Part shown: positions 1 through 7,623 of the stretch, piece after piece
Layout of the letters: the number at the start of each line of letters is the position of its first letter
Position numbering within the stretch: the stretch's first letter is position 1
From: Fervidobacterium_A thailandense
GTDB taxonomy: Bacteria > Thermotogota > Thermotogae > Thermotogales > Fervidobacteriaceae
Reading direction: 5' to 3' (one strand)
DNA: 64,000 nucleotides
Assembly: GCF_041505935.1 (NCBI RefSeq)
Contig: NZ_CP140110.1
The notes under the pieces: model-generated
Told to the model about the DNA's origin: nothing
The model's input: only the letters and a program-made list of their open reading frames with translations
Databases searched by the model: none
Made by a program: the position numbers and the translations under genes

Positions 1-189
1 ACCAAGTCCAACCACAAGTAGACCAGTTGCGAATGGATCCAGCGTACCAGCGTGACCTATTTGTTGGATACCGGTAATCTTTCTTAGTTCTTCAACCACG
101 TCGTGGGATGTTATTCCCTTTGGCTTGTCAACCAAAAGAATTCCGTCGAGTTTTGCGCAACTTTGTTGAAGAGTTTCGAAGTTGATCAT
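1..189 (-). CDS. truB: tRNA pseudouridine(55) synthase TruB, N-terminal part (cut by window edge)
   Basis: Isomerises U55 to pseudouridine in the T loop of tRNAs. Only the first 63 codons are inside the window; the 3' part lies to the left of base 1. The visible translation contains the family's N-terminal DGILLVDKPKGITSHDVV stretch and the catalytic-loop motif GHAGTLDPFATG, whose Asp is the nucleophile in known TruB enzymes. The start is ATG at 189 with an AAAGGTG ribosome site 7 bases upstream. It is the last visible gene of the minus-strand string that includes pheS, 57 bases downstream of the pheS stop, so probably co-transcribed. The identification is firm; completeness of the gene cannot be judged here. 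Confidence 0.93.
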   Translation of the reverse strand, partial: MINFETLQQSCAKLDGILLVDKPKGITSHDVVEELRKITGIQQIGHAGTLDPFATGLLVVGLG

Positions 190-245
190 CGATCTTCACC
201 TTTCCGTACCGACCGCGTAGTTTTCATATAACCAATGGCCAAATA

Positions 246-1226
246 TTACCAGTTTTCCAAGAACCTCACATCGTTTCTGATGAGATCACGGATGTCTTTA
301 ATTCCGTACTTAACCATGGCAATCCTTTCGATTCCCAAACCGAATGCCAGCCCACGCCATCTTTCCGGGTCGTACCCGACGTTTTTAAACACGTTCGGGT
401 GGACCATGCCAGCACCGAGCACTTCGAACCAACGGTTGTTGAAGTATATGTCCACTTCGAAACTCGGCTCTGTGAACGGAAAGTAACTTGGTCTGAGACG
501 AACTTTTGTGTTCTCACCAAGCAGTCTCCTTGCGAACTCTTCAAGGAAGTATTTCAGATGTCTAACGGTGACATCGTGATCAACGTAAAGACCTTCCATC
601 TGCGTGAACATCGGCAAGTGCGTCGCGTCGTAATCTCTCCGGTAGACACGACCGGGAGATATTATTGCAAGTGGTGGTTTTCTGGAGAGCATGGTTCTTA
701 TCTGTACCGGAGATGTGTGGGTGCGCAGTAAGTACTTTTCGTTTATATAGAAAGAATCGTGCAGATCGCGAGCAGGGTGCCATTCGGGAGTGTTGAGTGC
801 GTCGAAGTTGTACCACGGTTCTTCGATCTCCGGGCCCTCGACGATTGAAAAGCCCATCGAGATGAAAATGTCTTCGAGTTCTTCCTGTACTTTCGTGAGT
901 ATATGAAGATGCCCAAGGCTTCTACGTGTGCCCGGCATCGTTGGGTCGGCCCAGAGCTTTCTGTTTAGTTCCTCCTTTTCAAGTCGAGCGATTTCAGCTT
1001 TCTTTTCTTCGAGTATTCTCTCTATCTCGTCCTTCAATTCGTTGACCATGCGGCCCCAGTTCGGCCTTTCTTCTGGTGGTAGGTCTTTGAGACGTTTCAT
1101 TAGCGATGTGACTGTTCCTGCCTTTCCTAAATACTTAACGCGCACGTCGTTCAATTCTCGACTCGTCGAGACCTTGGCAATTTCTTCGCGAGCCTCTTCG
1201 AGTATCCTACTCAGTTCCTCGGTCAT
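246..1226 (-). CDS. pheS: phenylalanyl-tRNA synthetase alpha subunit
   Basis: Catalytic subunit of the alpha2-beta2 class II synthetase that charges tRNA-Phe. The 326-residue product has an N-terminal coiled-coil region (about residues 1-85) and the class II core with GRVYRRDYDATHLPMF (motif 2 region) and FGLGIERIAMVKYGI (motif 3) near the C-terminus; length is normal. I place the start at ATG 1226, preceded by a GGGGG ribosome site, rather than at the in-frame ATG at 1250, which would overlap the upstream gene. That start leaves 13 bases after the DUF368 gene, suggesting one transcript. The usual partner pheT is not downstream: truB follows. Thus the beta subunit must be encoded elsewhere. 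Confidence 0.96.
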   Translation of the reverse strand: MTEELSRILEEAREEIAKVSTSRELNDVRVKYLGKAGTVTSLMKRLKDLPPEERPNWGRMVNELKDEIERILEEKKAEIARLEKEELNRKLWADPTMPGTRRSLGHLHILTKVQEELEDIFISMGFSIVEGPEIEEPWYNFDALNTPEWHPARDLHDSFYINEKYLLRTHTSPVQIRTMLSRKPPLAIISPGRVYRRDYDATHLPMFTQMEGLYVDHDVTVRHLKYFLEEFARRLLGENTKVRLRPSYFPFTEPSFEVDIYFNNRWFEVLGAGMVHPNVFKNVGYDPERWRGLAFGLGIERIAMVKYGIKDIRDLIRNDVRFLENW

Positions 1227-1239
1227 CGGATATCCCCCT

Positions 1240-2091
1240 TTAAATAGCACTCAAGCGTTTGTAGCTCAGCTTTTTTAATACAATCAACAACCCCGCGCCC
1301 ACCGAAATCCAAACCAACAACAAAACGACGTTTCCGGTCCCGTGGAACCCCGGGGTGATCGGGTAAAGTGAACCTGTGAGGAGTCCCAAGATGAAATTCA
1401 TTATCGAACTCCTGGCTTTCTCAAACCAAAGGTTCAGTAATCGCACTATGACCACGATGCCCACCAGAATTCCAACACCAAGCGAAATCAAAAACAAGAT
1501 TTCTTTGCTCGTTATCTTGAGCGGAAACCTGGAGACTATCTCGATCGCTTGGTGATAATACCCAAGTAACATGAGAACAAGCGAACCACTCAGTCCAGGT
1601 AACACCATCGAAGCACCCGCTAGTGCCCCGGAGAGTGGGATAAAGACGAAAAGTTCCGCGGTTGAAAGATTTCCGAGATCTCTCACAAAACCACCATGGG
1701 CTAAGAAGTACGGAAATACGACCACAAAGAAACCTGCTAAGAACTCAACGATTCTGAAGTGTTTTACCTGATCCTTCAAATCGTACAGGGAGAAAAGTAT
1801 CAGCCCGTAGAAAAACGCGTAAGTGTAATAAGGATATGTCTTGAACGCGAACACAAGTACTTTGCTCCCCAGTAATAGTCCGAGTACGACACCAACACCA
1901 AGAACAACAAGGAACAGCAGGTCGTCCCTTTTCAACCTAAGTTTTGTCAATCCATCCACCGTGTTTATGAGTCTTTCGAATACACCCACAATTACGGCCA
2001 TCGTTCCGCCACTGACACCGGGAATCACGTTCGCAAGCCCGATGAGTAGTCCAGCCACCCCGGAACGTACCATCTCACCAAGCACGTCCAC
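1240..2091 (-). CDS. DUF368 membrane protein, PopT-type undecaprenyl phosphate translocase candidate
   Basis: A 283-residue polytopic membrane protein with about eight hydrophobic segments. The N-terminal GLANVIPGVSGGTMAVIVG and the internal repeat-like GASMVLPGLSGSLVLMLLG are the two glycine/proline-rich signature motifs of the DUF368 family, probably two related halves in inverted arrangement. Members of this family have been shown in other bacteria to recycle undecaprenyl phosphate across the membrane (PopT); whether this one does is inferred from family only. The start is GTG at 2091 with GCAGGTG upstream, so it overlaps the phosphatase gene by 17 bases, which points to translational coupling. 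pheS follows after 13 bases. Confidence 0.85.
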   Translation of the reverse strand: MDVLGEMVRSGVAGLLIGLANVIPGVSGGTMAVIVGVFERLINTVDGLTKLRLKRDDLLFLVVLGVGVVLGLLLGSKVLVFAFKTYPYYTYAFFYGLILFSLYDLKDQVKHFRIVEFLAGFFVVVFPYFLAHGGFVRDLGNLSTAELFVFIPLSGALAGASMVLPGLSGSLVLMLLGYYHQAIEIVSRFPLKITSKEILFLISLGVGILVGIVVIVRLLNLWFEKARSSIMNFILGLLTGSLYPITPGFHGTGNVVLLLVWISVGAGLLIVLKKLSYKRLSAI

Positions 2092-2719
2092 AACTCACCT
2101 GCACTTTCTTTCCGTTGTTCACACAGAATGCTGTGAGTTTACCACCGTAAACACAACCGGTGTCGATCCCAATTTTATCTTCAGCAATGAACACATCTTC
2201 CATCGGTGTGTGTCCGAATACCACTATGTACGGTAGATGGTGCCTCTTAAGAATAAACTCTTCCCTTATCCAGAGCAGGTCCTGGGGGTTCTGTTGTTCA
2301 AGAGGTATTCTCGGCCTGACACCTCCGTGAACGAAGAGATAGTCGATACCATCGACGGATTCGATGTGATAATATACTGTGGAACGGAAGAAATCAAGGT
2401 GCGTCTGATCGTTCTTCAAAGCCTCGAGTGTACCGTAACTTCTCCACGTTGCCTGAGCACCGTTTATCAACCAAAGATAGGGGTCTTCACCACCGTCGAG
2501 TACATCAAGGAGCATCTGCTCGTGATTCCCACGGATAAAAACGCACTTGTGTTTTTTACTCAGCTCTATAAGCAACTCCACGACGGCCTTTGAATCTGGC
2601 CCTCGATCGATGTAGTCTCCGAGAAATATCAGCTTATCGTATTCGGAAGGAGAAACCTCGTCAAGGAGCTTTCTTAGGGCTTCAACGCACCCATGTACAT
2701 CTCCGATGGCCCAAACCAA
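2075..2719 (-). CDS. PPP-family metallophosphoesterase (PrpE/ApaH/PphA-like)
   Basis: A cytoplasmic calcineurin-type phosphatase of 214 residues. All three metal-binding signatures of the PPP family are present in order: GDVHGC (residues 6-11), GDYIDRG (about 34-40) and RGNHEQ (about 63-68), followed by a later conserved VHGG and a GHTP. Such enzymes dephosphorylate Ser/Thr proteins or hydrolyse Ap4A; the sequence does not settle which. The start is TTG at 2719, with AGGTG upstream, 10 bases after the topA stop. The 3' end overlaps the DUF368 gene by 17 bases. The pairing with a lipid-carrier translocase is suggestive but unproven. Confidence 0.85.
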   Translation of the reverse strand: MVWAIGDVHGCVEALRKLLDEVSPSEYDKLIFLGDYIDRGPDSKAVVELLIELSKKHKCVFIRGNHEQMLLDVLDGGEDPYLWLINGAQATWRSYGTLEALKNDQTHLDFFRSTVYYHIESVDGIDYLFVHGGVRPRIPLEQQNPQDLLWIREEFILKRHHLPYIVVFGHTPMEDVFIAEDKIGIDTGCVYGGKLTAFCVNNGKKVQVSCGRAW

Positions 2720-2729
2720 AGATGATCAC

Positions 2730-4730
2730 CTACGTCTTCTTCCGTTTCTTTCCAGATCCGGAAGGACTAGTCGACCTTTTGTACCGGTACGAGCGTTGAA
2801 CTGCATGCTCTTCGGCAACGTTTGGCAATTCATCACTGTTTTCGTTTGCCTCTTCTCTACCGGGTTCCGATGCCTCACTTCGCAAGTTGAACAAAGCTTT
2901 TCCGTCAACGATAACACCGATCCTTTCTGGATCTACTTTGCTGGTCTTGTTGCAATTCTTACACAGAAGGTAAAGGCCGAACTTTCCAACCTTTAGGTAA
3001 AAGTTTTTCCCGCAGTTGCACGTTAGATCAGTTTCGTAATCTATGCTGAAAAATTCCTTTTCGGCGTTCATGAGGTCTTTGGAAAACTCCTTTAAGAAGT
3101 CCCTAATAACGGTTTTCCAGTCCTTTTTACCGTTCTCAACTTCGTCGAGCTCTTTTTCCATCTCCGCGGTGAAGTTTTTATCCACAACGTCGGGGAATCT
3201 TTCTTCGAGATACTCGTTAACGATAAAGCCAAGTATCGTCGGAACCAAAGCACGTTTCTTCTTCACAACGTATTTTCTATCTAAGAGTGTTTGGATTATG
3301 GTAGCGTACGTGCTTGGACGACCGATACCTTCACTTTCCAGCGTTTTGACAAGGCTCGCCTCCGTGAACCTGTCGGGTGGGGTTGTTTCAGATTCTTGGA
3401 CCTTCGGTTCGACCGCGTATGTCTCGTTCACCTTAAGCTCTTTGTGTGTTTCGGGCTTCTCATCGTCGACTGAATACACACTCTCAAAACCGTCGAACAA
3501 TCTTTCCCGTGCTGTGGCTTCGAAAAGATACGGTCCACTTTCGAAATCGTAACTGAACTGTTTGTATACAGCCGGTGTCATCTGCGATGCGATGAAGCGT
3601 TTCCAGATAAGCTCGTAAAGTCTGTAGTGATCTCGGTCGAGTAATTTCTTCGCTGCCTCGGGTGTTAGAAAAACGTCCACGGGACGGATACATTCGTGTG
3701 CGTCTTGGACTTTTGCTTTAGTCTTTTCACGTGCTTTTTTAACCCCTTCACCAACGTATTGTTCTCCAAAGTGCTTTGCGATGAAATCCGCGGCGGCTTC
3801 TTTCGCTTCTTCCGAAACGCGTGTGGAATCCGTACGCATGTACGTGATAAATGCGATGTGGCCTTCAGGTGTGTCAATCCCTTCGTACAGTTCCTGTGCT
3901 ATTTTCATCGTTTTGGAAACGGGAAAGCCCAGTTTACTCGAAGCGTCTTGCTGTAATGTACTTGTGATGAAAGGTTGCGGTGGATTTTTCTTGACTTCCT
4001 TGATATCTACGTTAATCAAGCGGACTTGACGAACGCTTTTTGAGACCTCGTCCGCGATTTCCTTGGTAACATCCGTCGGTTTAACCTTTTTGCCATCCAC
4101 CTTCGTCAGGTAGGCCTTTAGGCCGGCAACTTCCACCCAGATTTTGAAGAATTTCTGGGGAACGAATTTTACACGTTCTCTCTCGCGTTCGCATACGATT
4201 TTCAGAGCTGCTGATTGGACTCTACCGGCACTCTTAGCGTCTTTCATTATCCGCCAGAGAAGTGGACTGATTTTGTACCCGACGATACGGTCGAGGACCC
4301 GACGAGCCAGTTGGGCGTTGACCTTGTTCATGTCTATTTCCCTCGGCGATTGGACTGCTTCTTTGATAGCCCGAGGGGTTATTTCCGAGAATGTTATTCT
4401 ATTTTTTCCCTTAACGTTCAGCAATGTGGACAGGTGCCAAGCAATAGCCTCACCTTCTCTATCCGGGTCTGAAGCGAGTAAAACCTCCTTGCCTTGTGTA
4501 GCTTCTTTGAGATGCTGAACGACACTTTCTTTCCCCGGGATGATTTCGAACTCCATCTCGAGGGTTTTCAGATCGACACCGAAATCCTTTTGTGGGAGGT
4601 CTCTAACATGTCCTTTTGAGGAGAGGACAAGATACTCTTCACCAAGGATGTTTTCTATTGTTTTCGCCTTTGCCGGGGATTCAACGATTATTACCTTCTT
4701 TTTGTCGGTTTTATCGCTCTTCTGGGCCAT
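2730..4730 (-). CDS. topA: DNA topoisomerase I (type IA)
   Basis: Relaxes negatively supercoiled DNA. The 666-residue protein opens with the TOPRIM domain (VIIVESPAKAKTIENILG, then DPDREGEAIAWHL with its metal-binding acidic residues), followed by the type IA core; the active-site Tyr lies in FITYMRTDSTRVS at about residue 290-300. Near the C-terminus is a four-Cys zinc site (CNCG ... CKNC, about residues 570-593), then an acidic linker and a very basic tail (RYKRSTS...KKRKKT) likely to touch DNA. It starts at ATG 4730 with AAGGTGGTG upstream, 61 bases after the exonuclease gene. Length and domain order resemble the Thermotoga enzyme. Confidence 0.97.
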   Translation of the reverse strand: MAQKSDKTDKKKVIIVESPAKAKTIENILGEEYLVLSSKGHVRDLPQKDFGVDLKTLEMEFEIIPGKESVVQHLKEATQGKEVLLASDPDREGEAIAWHLSTLLNVKGKNRITFSEITPRAIKEAVQSPREIDMNKVNAQLARRVLDRIVGYKISPLLWRIMKDAKSAGRVQSAALKIVCERERERVKFVPQKFFKIWVEVAGLKAYLTKVDGKKVKPTDVTKEIADEVSKSVRQVRLINVDIKEVKKNPPQPFITSTLQQDASSKLGFPVSKTMKIAQELYEGIDTPEGHIAFITYMRTDSTRVSEEAKEAAADFIAKHFGEQYVGEGVKKAREKTKAKVQDAHECIRPVDVFLTPEAAKKLLDRDHYRLYELIWKRFIASQMTPAVYKQFSYDFESGPYLFEATARERLFDGFESVYSVDDEKPETHKELKVNETYAVEPKVQESETTPPDRFTEASLVKTLESEGIGRPSTYATIIQTLLDRKYVVKKKRALVPTILGFIVNEYLEERFPDVVDKNFTAEMEKELDEVENGKKDWKTVIRDFLKEFSKDLMNAEKEFFSIDYETDLTCNCGKNFYLKVGKFGLYLLCKNCNKTSKVDPERIGVIVDGKALFNLRSEASEPGREEANENSDELPNVAEEHAVQRSYRYKRSTSPSGSGKKRKKT

Positions 4731-4791
4731 TGTACACCACCTTGAACGAGAATAGTACGTCTCAATGGTTCCAGGAGTTTTTCAAAAGAAA

Positions 4792-5775
4792 CTACTTCAA
4801 AAGGAATCTCCTACTCAAGTTGGTGTCGTACTCGCTCCATTCCTTACCGTTATCTTCTTTCTCTATAATTCCGAACACGCGGTTTACTTTCGAGTCCATG
4901 TTTTCAATGAAATGGAGCACAAGTGCCTCCGGTGTCTTCGGTAGCACGGGAGCCCCCCATTCGAATTCACCGTGATGGGACGCAATGATATGTTTCAACT
5001 TGATGAGTTTTTCGGGGGGAATATTTCGGCCTTTTCGCTCGAGCATTTCAACTCCCATAATGATGTGTCCCAGCAACTCTCCGTCGGTGGTAACTTCTAT
5101 TCCCTTTTGCGTGACGGTGTACTCTTTTACCTTTCCCACGTCGTGCAGCAGTGCCCCAGCTATGAGAAGGTCACGGTCCAGTTGTGGGTACACCTGAGCT
5201 ACCTTATCGGCAATTTTTGCAACGTTTAGTGAATGCTCGAGTAATCCTCCTATGTACGCATGGTGGATTCGGACACCAGCAGGTGCGTTCTTAAAAGTTT
5301 CGACAAAAGATTTGTCTTCCAAGAAAAACGCGTTTAATATTCTTCGGTAGTCCGAATCCTTCACGGTGGATATGAGCTCCAACAGTTCGTTGAACATCTC
5401 GTCCACGTTGGAGGCTTTCGAAACGAAACGTTCGATGTCGTAGTCGTTTTCTGAAAGTTTCTTTATCGCCCTTGGGTCGTTTGCGATGTTGATCTGGATC
5501 CTGTCCTCGAAGTAAACGACTTTGCCCGTCACGTTAACAATGGAGCCAACTTCCACGAGTTGGTCGTTTGACTCCGCGTTGTACCAGTCTACAGCACGAA
5601 CACTACCGGTTCTATCTTCCAAAGTTATCAGCAAAAATTTCTTACCGTCTTTTGTCTCCTGGAGTTTCTTGCTCTTGACCTTGAAAATACCGTCGATTTC
5701 CTTATCCAGATACGAACCCAGATCGGCAACGTAAGGATACGAAAACTTCTCCAAAATCTCCCTCGGTATGTTCAC
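4792..5775 (-). CDS. OB-fold plus HD-domain 3'-5' exonuclease, YhaM-like
   Basis: A 327-residue protein with an N-terminal OB-fold nucleic-acid-binding domain (roughly residues 20-105, with FLLITLEDRTGSVRAVDW) and a C-terminal HD phosphohydrolase domain (HHAYIGGLLEHSLNVA, ALLHDVGKVKEY, HIIASHHGEFEWG). This architecture is that of Bacillus YhaM, a 3'-5' exoribonuclease also able to act on single-stranded DNA. I choose the GTG at 5775, which overlaps the TGA of alr as GTGA and has a GAGGGG site 8 bases upstream, instead of an ATG 16 codons earlier buried in alr. Coupled translation with alr is likely. Confidence 0.88.
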   Translation of the reverse strand: MNIPREILEKFSYPYVADLGSYLDKEIDGIFKVKSKKLQETKDGKKFLLITLEDRTGSVRAVDWYNAESNDQLVEVGSIVNVTGKVVYFEDRIQINIANDPRAIKKLSENDYDIERFVSKASNVDEMFNELLELISTVKDSDYRRILNAFFLEDKSFVETFKNAPAGVRIHHAYIGGLLEHSLNVAKIADKVAQVYPQLDRDLLIAGALLHDVGKVKEYTVTQKGIEVTTDGELLGHIIMGVEMLERKGRNIPPEKLIKLKHIIASHHGEFEWGAPVLPKTPEALVLHFIENMDSKVNRVFGIIEKEDNGKEWSEYDTNLSRRFLLK

Positions 5776-6866
5776 AATTCCAACCCCTCGTACACCCGTG
5801 GTACACGTTCCGAAATACGGCACGTCACCTCGTAATTTATCGTTCCAACCATGTCGGCTATTTCTTCCGCGGTGATGGTTTTATCACCTTGTTGACCGAT
5901 GAGTACAACTTCATCACCTATTTTGACATTGCTCAAGTGTGTCACGTCAACCATGAACTGATCCATGCAAACGCGACCTACGATAGGACATTTTTCACCG
6001 TGTATGAGCACGTAACCCTTGTTGGAGAGTTGCCTCCAATATCCATCCGCGTAACCGACGGGAATCGTGGCAATCGTCATCTCCGTGGAAGCTTTGAACG
6101 TTCTCCCGTAACTGACCGTATCGCCCGGTTTTATGTTCTTTACCTGCGATACTATTGTCTTCCAGCTGAGAACAGGTTTCAACTCGGGATGCGTGACCGT
6201 TTTTCCCGGTTGTAGCCCGTAACTGGCTATTCCAATTCTCACGTAGTCAAAACACGGAATAACACGCGAGACGGATGCTCCGCTGTTGCAAACATGCTTA
6301 ATCTTTACATCCAGGTCAAGTTCTTCGAAGGCTTGGTACTGCTGAATTGTGAACTGAACGTCATCTTCGTCCAAGCTATCAGCAACGGCCAAGTGTGTGT
6401 ACGCACCTTCAACTTCAAATCCCGCTTTTCGAGCTGCATTGATGAAATCGACGGCTTCGGAGGGATAAACACCAAGGCGTCTCATACCTGTGTCGATTTT
6501 GACATGACATTTTGGCTTGAAGGGTGATTTGGAGGCCTGCCAGAGTTGTTCCCAGGAATAAAGCGTTATCGTTATACCCTCACGCCACGCCAGGTGAAAC
6601 ATATCCGGGTGAATGTAGTTGAACACAAGGATTTCCGACCTTATTCCGTGCTTTCTTAGCTCAAGTGCTTCCTCGAGGAACGCGACTGCGAAGAAGTCGA
6701 AACCGCTCCGCTCGGCTGCCTTTGCCAGCACTACAGCACCGTGTCCGTACGCGTTCGCTTTTACAACGGGCATAACCTTTGCTGGACTACAGTGTTCGGC
6801 AAAGAATCTTAAGTTGTGCAAGTAATTCCGAACATTAATGACTGCGTAAGTATGTCTACTCTCCAT
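5772..6866 (-). CDS. alr: alanine racemase
   Basis: PLP-dependent interconversion of L- and D-alanine for peptidoglycan. The 364-residue protein has the PLP lysine in VMPVVKANAYGHG (Lys36), the phosphate-binding NSGAS segment, a YGLQPG motif in the middle, and the C-terminal beta domain with the catalytic Tyr region and VCMDQFMVDVTH. Start is ATG at 6866 with AGGTG 8 bases upstream. It follows a small membrane protein gene by 35 bases and its stop overlaps the start of the YhaM-like gene, so the three probably form one transcription unit. Length is normal for the family. Confidence 0.96.
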   Translation of the reverse strand: MESRHTYAVINVRNYLHNLRFFAEHCSPAKVMPVVKANAYGHGAVVLAKAAERSGFDFFAVAFLEEALELRKHGIRSEILVFNYIHPDMFHLAWREGITITLYSWEQLWQASKSPFKPKCHVKIDTGMRRLGVYPSEAVDFINAARKAGFEVEGAYTHLAVADSLDEDDVQFTIQQYQAFEELDLDVKIKHVCNSGASVSRVIPCFDYVRIGIASYGLQPGKTVTHPELKPVLSWKTIVSQVKNIKPGDTVSYGRTFKASTEMTIATIPVGYADGYWRQLSNKGYVLIHGEKCPIVGRVCMDQFMVDVTHLSNVKIGDEVVLIGQQGDKTITAEEIADMVGTINYEVTCRISERVPRVYEGLEL

Positions 6867-6901
6867 TTACGGAACACCTCGCAAAAGTAGGTGCAACTCT
6901 C

Positions 6902-7252
6902 CTAAATCCTTGAATTCCCTAATTTTTTGATGGAATCGCACTCTTCGGTTGGAGGGAGGCGATACACCCTCCAGCGCGTGCGTATAAGCGTTGAAAAAAG
7001 CCCACACCTAACATCAATTATATCATTCAGCTCCAGCCTGTTAAATAGAAACCTCAAATTTTTGCCGTTCAGCTTTATTCGGAGCGTGAACGCTTCAAAC
7101 GTGAATAGAAGTATGGTGAGGTAAGAAACGATGACAATTGTGGATACGAAGTTTGAAATTTGGAGTGAAAAAATATACAGCACCAAGAAGGTGCTAACAA
7201 CACTCAGTATAGCCATGTAGATTTTGTACCAGGTCTTCACTCTCCACTCCAT
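6902..7252 (-). CDS. small hypothetical membrane protein with two transmembrane segments
   Basis: I do not recognise this 116-residue protein. It has a basic N-terminus and two adjacent hydrophobic helices (about residues 11-33 and 36-55), followed by a polar cytoplasmic-type tail of about 60 residues (RIKLNGKNLRFLF...RCGLFSTLIRTRWRVYRLPP) that resembles small bacterial PH-like or YcxB-type domains, but only loosely. The first ATG (7252) sits 6 bases past the rpmB terminator and has no ribosome site; GTG at 7240, with GGAG 6 bases upstream, may be the true start. It precedes alr on the same strand. Confidence 0.55.
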   Translation of the reverse strand: MEWRVKTWYKIYMAILSVVSTFLVLYIFSLQISNFVSTIVIVSYLTILLFTFEAFTLRIKLNGKNLRFLFNRLELNDIIDVRCGLFSTLIRTRWRVYRLPPTEECDSIKKLGNSRI

Positions 7253-7257
7253 GATTC

Positions 7258-7282
7258 AAAAAAAGCGGGGAATTCCCCGCTT
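7258..7282 (-). terminator. Rho-independent terminator of rpmB
   Basis: A perfect 8-base-pair palindromic stem (GCGGGGAA/TTCCCCGC, 7265-7280) is followed on the minus strand by seven T residues. It begins 3 bases after the rpmB stop codon and ends 6 bases before the ATG of the next gene. Confidence 0.88.
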
Positions 7283-7283
7283 C

Positions 7284-7505
7284 TTATGCCTCCACCTCAA
7301 CCGATTTTGACCTGCTCACGTACCTTTTCACCTTTCCTGCTTTCAAACAATCGGTGCACACGTTCATCCTTTTAACGGTACCTTCGGAAGTCAAAACGCG
7401 AACCTTCTGGATGTTGGGCTTGAACCATCTGTTTGTATGTCTGTTGGAGTGGCTCACGTTTTTTCCAGCCCTTGGACCCTTGCCACAGACTTCGCACTTT
7501 GCCAT
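7284..7505 (-). CDS. rpmB: 50S ribosomal protein L28
   Basis: A 73-residue component of the large ribosomal subunit. The N-terminus MAKCEVCGKGPRAGKNVSHS and the following RWFKPNIQKVRV match the L28 family, and the two pairs CEVC (residues 4-7) and CTDC (about 51-54) form the zinc-ribbon version of L28 that is typical of many thermophiles and some other bacteria. It is a single-gene transcription unit: a promoter lies about 80 bases upstream and a strong terminator follows the stop codon. Ribosome site AGGAGG 7 bases before the ATG. Confidence 0.97.
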   Translation of the reverse strand: MAKCEVCGKGPRAGKNVSHSNRHTNRWFKPNIQKVRVLTSEGTVKRMNVCTDCLKAGKVKRYVSRSKSVEVEA

Positions 7506-7584
7506 GGCGATTCCTCCTTTATGTAGTATTCATTGGTCCCTCGATTGTAGTAAAAATCGTTGAAGGAACGGAACTCGACTAACA

Positions 7585-7612
7585 ATTATACCAACAAATT
7601 TTTCAAATTCAA
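7585..7612 (-). promoter_or_regulatory. sigma-70 type promoter of rpmB
   Basis: On the minus strand: -35 TTGAAT (7612-7607), a 16-base spacer, and a perfect -10 TATAAT (7590-7585) with a TG one base upstream of it. It is placed 80 bases before the rpmB start and just after the stop of the upstream gene pgcA. Confidence 0.75.
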
Positions 7613-7623
7613 GTGGCTCGATT

